This document shows, in pieces, positions 8,003-15,983 of a DNA stretch of 64,000 bases. The notes under the pieces were generated by a model, which did not search any database, was not told the DNA's origin, and saw only the letters and a program-made list of their open reading frames with translations. The DNA lies in assembly GCA_009777535.1 (NCBI GenBank), contig WRLP01000002.1, positions 1 through 64,000 of the forward strand. Reading direction: 5' to 3'. The number at the start of each line of letters is the position of its first letter. Position 1 is the first letter of the stretch. Source of the stretch: Treponema sp. (GTDB lineage Bacteria; Spirochaetota; Spirochaetia; Treponematales; Breznakiellaceae). Made by a program: the position numbers and the translations under genes.

Positions 8003-8147
8003 GGGTGGATGACGGGTTTCGCCTTCCAAGCCTCGACATCGTGTCTCGGCTTTCCAGGCCGTCTTTTTTGCTAAACGCACATCCTTGTGCGTTTGCCTTA
8101 CGAAGCCATTCGGCTTCTTCAGGCCGCAAAAAAGTTTCGAAACCCGC
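8003..8147 (-). repeat. tRNA-His 3'-end-bearing hairpin element, copy B
   Basis: Bases 8003-8021 repeat exactly the 3'-terminal region of the intact tRNA-His (8170-8188), up to the T-loop. The same core as copy A follows (8022-8107). The closing sequence GCAAAAAAGTTTCG (8126-8139) is also shared. The outer arms 8013-8021 and 8138-8146 are inverse repeats of tRNA-His T-stem sequence (CGGGTTTCG/CGAAACCCG). Where copy A carries tRNA-Arg sequence, copy B carries tRNA-His sequence; the core is the same. Internal hairpins include GAAGCC-GAAT-GGCTTC and AAACGCAC/GTGCGTTT. Confidence 0.7.
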
Positions 8148-8170
8148 ATTTTCCCGTAGTAAAACATATG

Positions 8171-8243
8171 GGTGGATGACGGGTTTCGAACCCGCGACGA
8201 CAAGATCCACAATCTTGGACTCTACCCCTGAGCTACATCCACC
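8171..8243 (-). tRNA. tRNA-His (anticodon GTG)
   Basis: A cloverleaf on the minus strand with anticodon GTG in the loop TTGTGGA. It has the extra 5' G of tRNA-His (G-1 opposite C73): the 8-base end GGTGGATG pairs with CATCCACC. The T-arm is GCGGG-TTCGAAA-CCCGT. A promoter (TTGACA, 17 bases, CATAGT) lies upstream. Confidence 0.93.
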
Positions 8244-8257
8244 ATGTTGTTTTCTTA

Positions 8258-8286
8258 ACTATGCTTAATCAAGCCGGCTTTGTCAA
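8258..8286 (-). promoter_or_regulatory. Promoter of tRNA-His
   Basis: On the minus strand TTGACA (8281-8286), 17 bases, CATAGT (8258-8263), then 14 bases to the tRNA. The -35 box lies in the edge of the dispersed palindromic repeat at 8279-8323. Confidence 0.6.
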
Positions 8287-8323
8287 TGGACTTGTTCAGC
8301 AACCCGGTTGGTTGCCGAACAAG
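8279..8323. repeat. Dispersed palindromic repeat carrying a -35 box, copy 1
   Basis: TTTGTCAATGGAC followed by the near-palindrome TTGTTCAGCAACC/GGTTGCCGAACAA. The same sequence (TTTGTCAATAGACATGTTC, then GGCAACCCGGTTGGTTACC) occurs at 37117-37153. Read outward on the minus strand, both copies offer TTGACA as a -35 box. Confidence 0.6.
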
Positions 8324-8335
8324 GAATAATCTTCT

Positions 8336-8362
8336 TAACCATCATTTTGTTTACGCCGATAT
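8336..8362 (+). promoter_or_regulatory. Sigma-28-like promoter of the flagellar operon
   Basis: TAAC (8336-8339), 15 bases, GCCGATAT (8355-8362), close to the FliA consensus TAAA-N15-GCCGATAA with one mismatch in each box. It lies just before flgN-flgK-flgL, which are late flagellar genes usually controlled by FliA. Confidence 0.65.
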
Positions 8363-8380
8363 ATAAAATGAGGTGGTGTC

Positions 8381-8890
8381 ATGAGTTACGAAAAATGCAG
8401 GGAAATACTGCTTAAAGAGACGGAATTGATCCAAAACGCGACGGATCTTCAAAAGAAGATGCAGGATGCCGTGTCCAAAAGGGAATGGACCGATTTTGAA
8501 GGCCATTTTTCATCTATCAGCGCCATGGAAAGCGAAATCCTGGCTTTGGAAAAGGAACGGGAAGGGCTTTTTCACGATTTTAATACAGGCGACGGGAAAA
8601 AGAAAACCAACAGGATGCCCGATCCGAAGGGGCAATTCTATGCCATGACAGCGCTTCTCCCAGCCGAGCAGCGTAATGATCTAACCGACATTTACCGCAG
8701 CCTTAAACTCAAAGCGCTGAAAATGCGCCTTACAAACGACGCTTTTATGCATCACCTGATAAACATAAGGGAAAGTCTTTCTGAATTTTTCAAACTGGTT
8801 TTTCCGGACAGAAGCGGAAAAATGTATACATCCGATGGTACTCATTTATCCCACGATATGCGCAGCATTGTGCTTAACAAGCGCTTTTAA
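8381..8890 (+). CDS. flgN: FlgN-like flagellar chaperone
   Basis: A 169-residue, largely helical protein directly upstream of flgK. The FlgN family binds the C-termini of the hook-junction proteins FlgK and FlgL in the cytoplasm and guides them to the flagellar export gate. The sequence (long helices with KETELIQNATDLQKKMQDAV near the start, ALEKEREGLFHDF near residue 60) and the position fit; the primary sequence of the family is poorly conserved, so the name rests mainly on context. GAGGTGG lies before the ATG. Confidence 0.7.
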   Translation: MSYEKCREILLKETELIQNATDLQKKMQDAVSKREWTDFEGHFSSISAMESEILALEKEREGLFHDFNTGDGKKKTNRMPDPKGQFYAMTALLPAEQRNDLTDIYRSLKLKALKMRLTNDAFMHHLINIRESLSEFFKLVFPDRSGKMYTSDGTHLSHDMRSIVLNKRF

Positions 8891-8899
8891 GGAGAGGTT

Positions 8900-10789
8900 A
8901 TGACATCAACTTTTATGGGGCTGGAAATAGGCAGAAGGGGCTTGCATGCCCATCAGCAGGCGCAATACACCACCGGTCATAACCTGGATAATCTTAATAC
9001 TGAAGGGTACTCGAGACAGCGGGTTTTACTGGTGCCTTTTGAGCCGATTTATCTGCCAGGCCTGAACCGTGAGGAAACACCCGGGCAGATAGGGCAGGGT
9101 GTTGTAGTAAGCAGAATCGAGAGAATCCGCGACGAGCTTTTAGACAGAAGAATTGTTGCCCAGGCATCGGGGGAAGGATACTGGTCTGTAAGGGATCGTT
9201 ATATCCGCGAGATGGAGCAATTTTATCTTGAAACTGGCGATAACTCTGTTCGCAGCAAGATGGATACATTCTGGGATGCATGGCAGGAGCTTTCCAATCA
9301 TCCGGCGGATATGGAATTCAGAACTGCTGTTTTGGAGCGGGGAAAAACCCTTATTGACGGCATTCATAATCATTATCACAATCTTAAACGCCTGCAAACA
9401 CAGGTTGATTCTGATATTCAGATGACGGTAGCGACAGTAAATGAACTCTCCCGCCAGATTGCCGCCCTTAACGGTGATATTCAAAGAATAAAAGCACAGG
9501 GTGATAATCCGAATGATTTGATGGATCGCCGTGACCTTTTGGTTGACAAGCTGTCATCAATAATTGATGTTACGGTGGATCAAAGAGACCCGGACGAATT
9601 CATGGTTCATACATCAGGCCATATTCTTGTGCAGGGGCAAATCGGACGTCAATTTGATATGCACAAGGGAATTGATACCGAAGGTTATGCGCACATCTAT
9701 TGGCAGGATACAAGGCACAATATAGTTTTTACCAAGGGTTCCCTTGGAGCATTGATGGAACTGCGTGATGTTACCATTGAACATGAGGTTCAAACGCTTG
9801 ATAACATGACCATGAATTTTACTGATTTAGTCAACGAGATACACAGCGAGGCTCACGGAGCAAATGGAAGAACCGGTCTTAACTTTTTTTCTGAATATCC
9901 CTTTGTTACCAATGTTAACGGAAATTATGACCGTTCCGGCAACGGGGTTTTCGATTCCAGTTATATTTACCGGATAAACGGCCTGAATACCCTTGAATCA
10001 CAGGCGCAGCCGGGGCTGGAAGGGGTAATTACCCTTGCAGGTGCGGACGGTCAGGTTCAGGTTCCATATTATTCAACGGATACCGTAATTGATATTATAA
10101 CAAGAATGAATAATTCAGGAGCGGAAGTTGTAGCAAGACTGAACAGGGATGGAAATATTTCATTAAAGGCGACGCCTGCCCAGTCCATTAACGGAGTAAG
10201 GGAAAACCCTGATTTTGTTATCCGCCATGTTGAAGATTCCGGGCATTTCCTTGTAGGATACGCCGGGCTTCTTGAAGCCTCCGGCCCAGACGGAGCCTTT
10301 ACATGGGAGCAGGCAGATGCAGTAAACAGCCTTCGCGGCGGCGCCGAAGATTATGCTCTGGCTCCTGTTGCCCACCCATCAGGCTGGATAGAGGTTAACC
10401 CTGCATTAGTCAGGGATCCCAGCTCTGTGGCCGCGGGTTTTGGTTATAACGGAAACCCCGCCAATCCGGGCAACGGCGATGCCGCCGCTCAAATAGCGCT
10501 GATTAGAAACAGTCCTGTAATGGTTGGACAGCTTTCAACCTTCGATGATTATTTCGCCGATTCTGTGGGGCGCATTGCGCTTTTGGGTGAACAGTCGGGC
10601 AGGGCTCTTGAAACTGAAAACCGCATTATGAAGCAGTTGCATGATATGCGCCAGTCAATTTCCGGCGTAAATATGGACGAAGAACTGTCCAATATGCTCC
10701 GTTTTCAGCATGGATACAATGCCGCAGCTCGTTTTATTACAGTTGTAAATACCATGCTGGATACATTAATTAACCGTATGGGTGTTTAG
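8900..10789 (+). CDS. flgK: Flagellar hook-associated protein 1
   Basis: A 629-residue FlgK, the first hook-filament junction protein; in spirochaetes it is exported to the periplasmic flagellum. The N-terminal D0/D1 region has the axial-protein pattern LEIGRRGLHAHQQAQYTTGH..NLNTEGYSRQR. The FlgK-specific coiled segment follows (about 90-230, with IAALNGDIQRIKAQGDNPNDLMDRRDLL). The C-terminus has the conserved SGVNMDEELSNMLRFQHGYNAAARFI..MLDTLINRMGV. It is longer than enteric FlgK (about 550) because of a larger central domain. Ten bases separate it from flgN. Confidence 0.95.
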   Translation: MTSTFMGLEIGRRGLHAHQQAQYTTGHNLDNLNTEGYSRQRVLLVPFEPIYLPGLNREETPGQIGQGVVVSRIERIRDELLDRRIVAQASGEGYWSVRDRYIREMEQFYLETGDNSVRSKMDTFWDAWQELSNHPADMEFRTAVLERGKTLIDGIHNHYHNLKRLQTQVDSDIQMTVATVNELSRQIAALNGDIQRIKAQGDNPNDLMDRRDLLVDKLSSIIDVTVDQRDPDEFMVHTSGHILVQGQIGRQFDMHKGIDTEGYAHIYWQDTRHNIVFTKGSLGALMELRDVTIEHEVQTLDNMTMNFTDLVNEIHSEAHGANGRTGLNFFSEYPFVTNVNGNYDRSGNGVFDSSYIYRINGLNTLESQAQPGLEGVITLAGADGQVQVPYYSTDTVIDIITRMNNSGAEVVARLNRDGNISLKATPAQSINGVRENPDFVIRHVEDSGHFLVGYAGLLEASGPDGAFTWEQADAVNSLRGGAEDYALAPVAHPSGWIEVNPALVRDPSSVAAGFGYNGNPANPGNGDAAAQIALIRNSPVMVGQLSTFDDYFADSVGRIALLGEQSGRALETENRIMKQLHDMRQSISGVNMDEELSNMLRFQHGYNAAARFITVVNTMLDTLINRMGV

Positions 10790-10805
10790 GAAGTGAGGTA
10801 AAACC

Positions 10806-12056
10806 ATGAGAAGAATTTCCAGCGATATGCCAAATACTGATATTCAGTTTTATTTGCGCAGGCAGGAAGAGTCTGTCGCCAATATGCAGTCCAAGATTGC
10901 TGCTCAAAACAGACTCAATGAATTAAGGGACGATCCGATTGCCGCCTCTCATGCAGTGCGCTACGAATCATTTCTTGCACGGTTATACCGTTTCGAGAGC
11001 AATACCAAGTATGCGATGGATCATTATAATGTTACATACGATTACATGAACGAAGCCAATTCGATCATTCAAAGAATACGAGAGCTGGCTGTAACCGGAG
11101 CTAACGGCGTTTACACACCCGATGATCTAAAACTCATGGGAATCGAGATAAACGAACTGTTAAAAGAATTTGTGTCAATTTCCAACAAGACAGGGCCTGA
11201 TATAAAGCAGATGTTCGCGGGAGACAAGGTCTTTACAGAACCATTTCGCATAGTAGAAGGAACAGTCCAGGGCGGCGGTGATAACATGATTGTCCGTGTT
11301 GAATACCGCGGTGCCGGTGCGGCAAGGAGAACAGAAATTGGCGATCGTACATTTTTGGATTTGGATATAGGCGGAGGCGAAGCGTTTTGGGCCGAAAAAA
11401 TGCAGGTTTTTTCGCATGTTGATGCGACAGACTACAGGGTAAATGAACCAGGTGCGTTTTATATTGACGGTGTCGAAATAGCCGTTGCTGTAGGAGATAC
11501 GCTGCCGGCTATTGTGGCAAAGATAAATGATTCTTCGGCTCCTGTAAAAGCAAACATAGACCCAACAACGAGAGGCCTCGTTCTTGAAGGAACCACGCCG
11601 CATCTTATCCGTGCCGAAGACAAGGTGGGCGGTGCTACAATCCTGCGCGATCTTGGAATCATCAACGGGAATATGGAAAACAATGCTCCCAACTGGAGTA
11701 ATTCAGCCCGTGTTTTTGGCGGCTCGATGTTTGACATGGTATTGCGGTTGCGTGATGCGATGATGCGCGGCGATCAAGATTTTATCGGAAGCCAGGGAAT
11801 AGCGGGCATGGATTTGGCATTGAATAATCTTACCGCAAGAATGGCAGAAATAGGCAGCCGTCAGGAACGGGCTGAAATGGCGTGGCACAGGATTAACAGG
11901 GAAATCCCGGATGTAACAAGCATGCTTTCCAGAGAAACAGGAATTGATATGGCGGACGCTGCCACCGATCTCAAATGGATGCAGCTGGCTCATCAGGCTA
12001 CTTTGCAGACAGCGGCAAGAATCCTGCCACCGTCATTACTTGACTTTCTAAGATAA
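10806..12056 (+). CDS. flgL: Flagellar hook-associated protein 3
   Basis: A 416-residue FlgL, the second junction protein between hook and filament. The N-terminal flagellin-like helix (YLRRQEESVANMQSKIAAQNRLNELRDDPIAASHAVRYES) and the C-terminal helix (MAEIGSRQERAEMAWHRINREIPDV..DLKWMQLAHQATLQTAARI) fit the flagellin superfamily. The middle region (about 140-300) is an insertion larger than in enteric FlgL. It follows flgK by 16 bases, the order usual in spirochaetes and many other bacteria. Confidence 0.93.
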   Translation: MRRISSDMPNTDIQFYLRRQEESVANMQSKIAAQNRLNELRDDPIAASHAVRYESFLARLYRFESNTKYAMDHYNVTYDYMNEANSIIQRIRELAVTGANGVYTPDDLKLMGIEINELLKEFVSISNKTGPDIKQMFAGDKVFTEPFRIVEGTVQGGGDNMIVRVEYRGAGAARRTEIGDRTFLDLDIGGGEAFWAEKMQVFSHVDATDYRVNEPGAFYIDGVEIAVAVGDTLPAIVAKINDSSAPVKANIDPTTRGLVLEGTTPHLIRAEDKVGGATILRDLGIINGNMENNAPNWSNSARVFGGSMFDMVLRLRDAMMRGDQDFIGSQGIAGMDLALNNLTARMAEIGSRQERAEMAWHRINREIPDVTSMLSRETGIDMADAATDLKWMQLAHQATLQTAARILPPSLLDFLR

Positions 12057-12066
12057 GGAGATTGTT

Positions 12067-12507
12067 GTGAAACTGATGACCAAGGCTTATGGTCTTATCG
12101 ATGTCGATGAACGGCAAAAAATTATTTTTCCCCAGGGGCTTTTTGGATTCGAGAATTTAAGGGATTATGTATTATTGGATGCTGAGCAGCAGCCGTTTTA
12201 TTGGCTTCAATCAATGGATATGGAGCATGTAGCATTTGTTCTGATCAATCCATTTGTTTTCCGTCCTGATTATGAAGTAAATATACCAAACGAAGATATG
12301 GCAGAGATTAATATTCATTCACCTGAAAAAGCGCTCATTTTCTCGATTGTTACAATACCTGCTGACGGTAAAAATATAACTGCAAATCTTCAAGGCCCAT
12401 TGATTATTAATCGTGATAACAGAACAGGAAAGCAGGTTGTTCTTTCTGATGATCGATGGAACACAAAGCATGATATTTTAACTGAACTTGCCGGAGTGAG
12501 GAACTAA
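12067..12507 (+). CDS. fliW: Flagellar assembly factor FliW
   Basis: A 146-residue FliW starting at GTG behind AAGGAG. FliW binds flagellin and inhibits CsrA allosterically, so flagellin translation is matched to export. Family marks: [20 protein letters not shown] near residue 20, [18 protein letters not shown] near 55, and [20 protein letters not shown] near 115. Only one base separates it from csrA, the standard fliW-csrA pair. Confidence 0.93.
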   Translation: MKLMTKAYGLIDVDERQKIIFPQGLFGFENLRDYVLLDAEQQPFYWLQSMDMEHVAFVLINPFVFRPDYEVNIPNEDMAEINIHSPEKALIFSIVTIPADGKNITANLQGPLIINRDNRTGKQVVLSDDRWNTKHDILTELAGVRN

Positions 12508-12508
12508 T

Positions 12509-12745
12509 ATGCTCATTTTATCAAGGAAGGTAAACGAGAAAATCATGATCGGCGACAATATCGCCGTTTCAATTATCGAAATAAGAGGTGATCAAGTCCG
12601 TATTGGAGTTGATGCTCCCAAAAGCATTAAGGTATTCCGGCAGGAAGTGTACGAGGCCATCAAGGCGGAAAATAAAGCGGCTTCAGAGTCGACACCAGCG
12701 ATACCAAACGTAGATTTCGGCGGAGTACAAAGGGAAGTTATTTAG
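12509..12745 (+). CDS. csrA: Carbon storage regulator CsrA
   Basis: A 78-residue CsrA, an RNA-binding dimer that blocks translation by binding GGA motifs near ribosome-binding sites. It begins [20 protein letters not shown], with the conserved R6 (LSRK), and has [20 protein letters not shown] containing the functionally important R44-equivalent. The C-terminal tail (about 18 residues) is longer than in E. coli. It is last in the flagellar operon and antagonised by FliW from the adjacent gene. Confidence 0.95.
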   Translation: MLILSRKVNEKIMIGDNIAVSIIEIRGDQVRIGVDAPKSIKVFRQEVYEAIKAENKAASESTPAIPNVDFGGVQREVI

Positions 12746-12754
12746 TTATATTTT

Positions 12755-12827
12755 TCGGGGAGGGGGGATTTGAACCCCCGACCTTCTGCTCCCAAAGCAG
12801 ACGGAATAGCCGCTATCCAACCCCCCG
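12755..12827 (-). tRNA. tRNA-Pro (anticodon TGG)
   Basis: A minus-strand cloverleaf. The acceptor CGGGGGG pairs with CTCCCCG. The anticodon arm is TCTGC-TTTGGGA-GCAGA with TGG, the T-arm GGGGG-TTCAAAT-CCCCC, and the discriminator is A. It lies nine bases from the csrA stop on the opposite strand. Confidence 0.94.
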
Positions 12828-12834
12828 TTTCTAC

Positions 12835-12863
12835 ATCCTAGCTGATTTTACTTTGAGAATCAA
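12835..12863 (-). promoter_or_regulatory. Promoter of tRNA-Pro
   Basis: On the minus strand TTGATT (12858-12863), 17 bases, TAGGAT (12835-12840), then only seven bases (GTAGAAA) to tRNA position 1. The transcript would start at or within a base or two of the mature 5' end. Confidence 0.55.
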
Positions 12864-12890
12864 GCAGCGTAGATATTAAGGGTAATGATT

Positions 12891-13421
12891 TTATATTTTT
12901 AATTTTTCAGTGTCCTTGTGGTCTGCGCAGCTTCCATCACGCCCTGTCAAAATATCCAGTCCGTGCCCCAGTTCATCAATGATGTATTCGAGCGACTCAC
13001 GCACGGCCTTTGGGCTTCCCGGCAGGTTTACAATCAGGGTTTTTCCCCTAATGGCGGAAACAGCGCGGCTTAACATAGCGCGTTTGGTAATCGTCATGCT
13101 GTGCTGCCGTATCGCTTCCGCTATTCCGGGCGCAATCCGGTGTGCGACAGCCAGTGTAGCCTCGGGCGTACAATCCCGCGGGGAAAAACCCGTGCCGCCG
13201 GTTGTCAGTATCAAATCAACTTTCACTGTGTCGCACAGGCGCTCCAGTTCCTGTTCAATCAACTCTTGCTCGTCAGGTAAGATTGAATGGCTTTCCACCC
13301 GGCAGCCGTTGGAAATCACTATCTCTTTAATCACTTTTCCGCTGATGTCTTCGCGCTCTCCGGCGGCGCATGAATCGCTGCTGGTTATAATACCAACGCG
13401 GTAATTATTTTCTGGCGACAA
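12891..13421 (-). CDS. MogA/MoaB family molybdenum cofactor protein
   Basis: A 176-residue MoCF-domain protein. The family adenylylates molybdopterin so that molybdenum can be inserted. Seen: GIITSSDSCAAGEREDISG near residue 10, DLILTTGGTGFSPRDCTPEAT near 68-88, SRAVSAIRGKTLIVNLPGSPKAV near 117-138. The TGGTG and PGSP motifs form the molybdopterin site. It overlaps the upstream MOSC gene by 17 bases and is last of a cluster transcribed moaC-moaA-MOSC-mog. Confidence 0.9.
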   Translation of the reverse strand: MSPENNYRVGIITSSDSCAAGEREDISGKVIKEIVISNGCRVESHSILPDEQELIEQELERLCDTVKVDLILTTGGTGFSPRDCTPEATLAVAHRIAPGIAEAIRQHSMTITKRAMLSRAVSAIRGKTLIVNLPGSPKAVRESLEYIIDELGHGLDILTGRDGSCADHKDTEKLKI

Positions 13422-13839
13422 CTATTTCATCTCCTGTTTTTATTACGCCGCCGGCAAGGACTTTTGCAAACACTCCTTCACGCGGCATTATGCAGTCCCC
13501 CATGCGGTGAAAAATGTCGCAATGGTTATGACATTCCTTGCCTATCTGGGTAATTTCCAGGGCGACGCTGCCGCACTCCAGTACAGTACCTACGGACAGT
13601 GAGCTGAAATCTATGCCTTCGGCTGTTATGTTTTCACCAAACGCTCCGCTTTCAATTACTGCGCCCTGCGCCTGAAAACTTTTAATTTTTTCAGAAGAAA
13701 GCAGGCTAACCTGCCTGTTCCAGTTACCGGCATGAGCATCCCCCTTTATGCCGTGCCCTGCAACAAACTCCGCTTCGCCGATATTAATCTTTGGGGTACC
13801 TTTTTCGGCGCTTATACAAACCGCGATAATTTTACCCAT
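13405..13839 (-). CDS. MOSC domain protein
   Basis: A 144-residue stand-alone MOSC domain (the domain at the C-terminus of molybdenum cofactor sulfurases). Seen: HGIKGDAHAGNWNRQVSLLS near residue 29, GAFGENITAEGIDF near 66, and the Cys-His segment ITQIGKECHNHCDIFHRMGDC near 96-116. The Cys is the expected sulfur or persulfide carrier. In clusters of this type it probably handles sulfur for the molybdenum cofactor of a hydroxylase; the exact reaction is not established by sequence. Confidence 0.88.
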   Translation of the reverse strand: MGKIIAVCISAEKGTPKINIGEAEFVAGHGIKGDAHAGNWNRQVSLLSSEKIKSFQAQGAVIESGAFGENITAEGIDFSSLSVGTVLECGSVALEITQIGKECHNHCDIFHRMGDCIMPREGVFAKVLAGGVIKTGDEIVVARK

Positions 13840-13848
13840 GCCCTTTAA

Positions 13849-14817
13849 CTATCCCCCGATGCGGAACATTTCCTGTTGTCCGTTTTTATACGAATATTCA
13901 AACCCATGCCGTAATGGTTTTTCAGCGGCAAGTCCCTTCACTGCCAACACAATATCAGCATCTGACGCTCCGGTGCGCATCATGTTTTTCAAGTCTAATC
14001 CCGTGCCGGCGGCAAGGCAAGGCTTTAATATGCCCCCGGCTGTCAGACGCAGACGGTTGCAGCTTTTACAAAACTCATGGCTTAAAGCGCTGATAAATCC
14101 AAGTTTGCCGCGGAAGTTTTTCGCCTCGTAATAGACGGCAGGTCCGTTGCCCAGTCTGCCGGTAAAAGGCGTAAGCGTCCCGTATGCCTTTTCCAGCGCC
14201 GCCAAGACCTCATCGGCGGGAACTGCTTCAAAATCACCGCCGCAGCTCATTGGCATCAATTCAATGAACCGTACGGCTATGTTCCTGTCTTTTGCCAGGG
14301 CGGCAATTTGCACAATCTCTTGCTCGTTTATGTTTTGCAAAGGTACACAGTTTACCTTGACAGGAAGGCCGCTTGCTGCGGCGTGGTCGAGAGCAGCAAG
14401 CACTTTATGCAAACCTTCGCTTAGGGTAATGCGGCGAAAAGTTTCTTCGTTCAATGTATTCAAACTTATGTTAAGGGAATCCAATCCAGCATCTGTCAAT
14501 TCTTCAAGATGATCATACAAGAGGATGCCGTTAGAAGTCATCGCCACTTGTTGAATATTATTAACAGCTTTAAGTTTTCGTATCAGGTTTGCGGCGCCAT
14601 TACGCGCCATTGGTTCACCGCCGGTTACCCTGATATAGTTAATTCCCAATCCGGCAAATATGCCGCAAAGCCGCACGATTTCCTCGAATGTCAGTATCTG
14701 CTCGCGCGGAAAAAGCCGCACACCATCAGGTGGCATACAGTACACGCATCGTAGATTACACCGGTCTGTAATGGAGAGGCGCAGATAATTTATCGTTCTG
14801 CCGAATGAATCGGTCAT
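13849..14817 (-). CDS. moaA: GTP 3',8-cyclase
   Basis: A radical SAM enzyme that makes 3',8-cyclo-7,8-dihydro-GTP, the first step of molybdenum cofactor synthesis. The N-terminal cluster is CNLRCVYC in LRLSITDRCNLRCVYCMPPD. The C-terminal second cluster site is CKSCNRLRLTAGGILKPC, and the protein ends in the Gly-Gly tail (FRIGG) needed for activity. I start it at the ATG at 14817 (322 residues; MTDSFGRTINYLRLS), which overlaps the moaC stop as ATGA. A longer in-frame reading upstream lies wholly inside moaC and does not match the family. Confidence 0.93.
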   Translation of the reverse strand: MTDSFGRTINYLRLSITDRCNLRCVYCMPPDGVRLFPREQILTFEEIVRLCGIFAGLGINYIRVTGGEPMARNGAANLIRKLKAVNNIQQVAMTSNGILLYDHLEELTDAGLDSLNISLNTLNEETFRRITLSEGLHKVLAALDHAAASGLPVKVNCVPLQNINEQEIVQIAALAKDRNIAVRFIELMPMSCGGDFEAVPADEVLAALEKAYGTLTPFTGRLGNGPAVYYEAKNFRGKLGFISALSHEFCKSCNRLRLTAGGILKPCLAAGTGLDLKNMMRTGASDADIVLAVKGLAAEKPLRHGFEYSYKNGQQEMFRIGG

Positions 14818-15257
14818 TGCGCCTCTTTGTAAATGTAATGCCCGCTTTTTCCGCCGGATTTTTCCATCAACCTTACATTCCCGATAATAATGGAACGGTC
14901 GAGGTACTTGCACATATCATAAATCGTTAAAAGCGAAACAGCGGCGCCGGTAAGGGCTTCCATTTCAGCTCCTGTTTTGCCGGTAACCTTGACCGTGCAT
15001 CTTGTTTTTATGGTCAAGCTGTCTTCGACTGGCGTAAAACCAATAGAACAAAATTCCATAACAAGCGTATGGCAAAGCGGAATAAGGCCAGATGTTTTTT
15101 TTGCGGCTAAAATTCCCGCTATCCGGGCGGCACCGAAAACATCTCCTTTTTTTATATTCCCTTCGATTACGGCGCGGAATGCTTGCTCGTTCATCGTGAT
15201 CTCGCCCCCGGCAACAGCAGTTCGCAATGTCGTTTCCTTGTTCGATACATCAACCAT
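14814..15257 (-). CDS. moaC: Cyclic pyranopterin monophosphate synthase
   Basis: A 147-residue MoaC, which converts the MoaA product to cyclic pyranopterin monophosphate. Family marks: MVDVSNKETTLRTAVAGGEI at the start, KKTSGLIPLCHTLVMEFCSI near residue 53, and TGAEMEALTGAAVSLLTIYDMCKYLDR near 95-120. It is first of the minus-strand operon and is divergent from the yqeC-like gene, 40 bases away. MoaD and MoaE are not in this window. Confidence 0.95.
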   Translation of the reverse strand: MVDVSNKETTLRTAVAGGEITMNEQAFRAVIEGNIKKGDVFGAARIAGILAAKKTSGLIPLCHTLVMEFCSIGFTPVEDSLTIKTRCTVKVTGKTGAEMEALTGAAVSLLTIYDMCKYLDRSIIIGNVRLMEKSGGKSGHYIYKEAQ

Positions 15258-15297
15258 AATTGGCTCCCTATATTAAAGTATACACAACAAACAAGAT

Positions 15298-15981
15298 GTG
15301 CAAGAATGGAATTTAATGGCCATTGAAAATTTGTTGGATATATCTAAAGGCAGTATAGCCGCGGTTATCGGATGCGGCGGAAAAACTTCATTGATCGAGC
15401 TTCTCGCCATCCACTTGCGTGAGCAAAAGGTACTGGTAACGCCCACTGCCAGGATGTTTCCCTTGAATGTTGACGGTGTTTGCTGTACCGGCCGCTTGAA
15501 CTCAGAAACGGGTAAACTGGAAGCGCTTCCAGAAAAGGAGCTTGCCGCTTTATTACCTGAATATGACATTGTTATTTTTGAAGCTGATGGCTCGCGTTCC
15601 CTGCCCTGCAAGGGATGGCGGGAAAATGAGCCGGTCGTTCCTGCATTTTGTACACATACAATCGGAGTTGTAACGATGAACGCACTTGGCAGGGCAGCGG
15701 ATGCTTCTGTTGTTAACCATCTGCCGGAATTTTTATCGCTTACCGGCCTGAACGAGGGCGGCACGATAACGATGGAAGCGCTGGAAACAATGGTCTGCGC
15801 ACCGAGTGGAATGTTCAAAAACAGCGCTGGAAAATGTTATCTGCTAGTTAATCAGGTTGATGATGATCAGGGCGCCGGAGCTGCGCAGACTCTTTTACAG
15901 ACCATAAAACAAAAATACCCCTTGCGTTTTAACCGGTTGCTGTACGGAAGCGTTCACCGGAACATCTGGCAGGAGGTGTAA
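15298..15981 (+). CDS. yqeC: YqeC-like selenium-dependent hydroxylase accessory protein
   Basis: A 227-residue protein of the YqeC family, found with selenium-dependent molybdenum hydroxylases. The N-terminal nucleotide-binding loop is IAAVIGCGGKTSLIELLA (near residue 20). VIFEADGSRSLPCKGWRENEPVVP near 94-117 is a family hallmark. I follow the GTG at 15298; an ATG six codons downstream (15316) is an equally plausible start, and neither has a good ribosome-binding site. It lies two bases before the yqeB-like gene. Confidence 0.82.
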   Translation: MQEWNLMAIENLLDISKGSIAAVIGCGGKTSLIELLAIHLREQKVLVTPTARMFPLNVDGVCCTGRLNSETGKLEALPEKELAALLPEYDIVIFEADGSRSLPCKGWRENEPVVPAFCTHTIGVVTMNALGRAADASVVNHLPEFLSLTGLNEGGTITMEALETMVCAPSGMFKNSAGKCYLLVNQVDDDQGAGAAQTLLQTIKQKYPLRFNRLLYGSVHRNIWQEV

Positions 15982-15983
15982 GC

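Noticed and set aside
7328-8170. Integron attC sites or a group I intron in the tRNA genes.
   Set aside because: No attC core sites are present, and the tRNA genes themselves are intact and uninterrupted; the insertions lie in separate partial copies.
7302-8268. Several open frames of 60-185 residues across the tRNA region.
   Set aside because: They run through tRNA genes, repeat elements and hairpins, have no ribosome-binding sites and repeat the same translated strings because the DNA itself is repeated.
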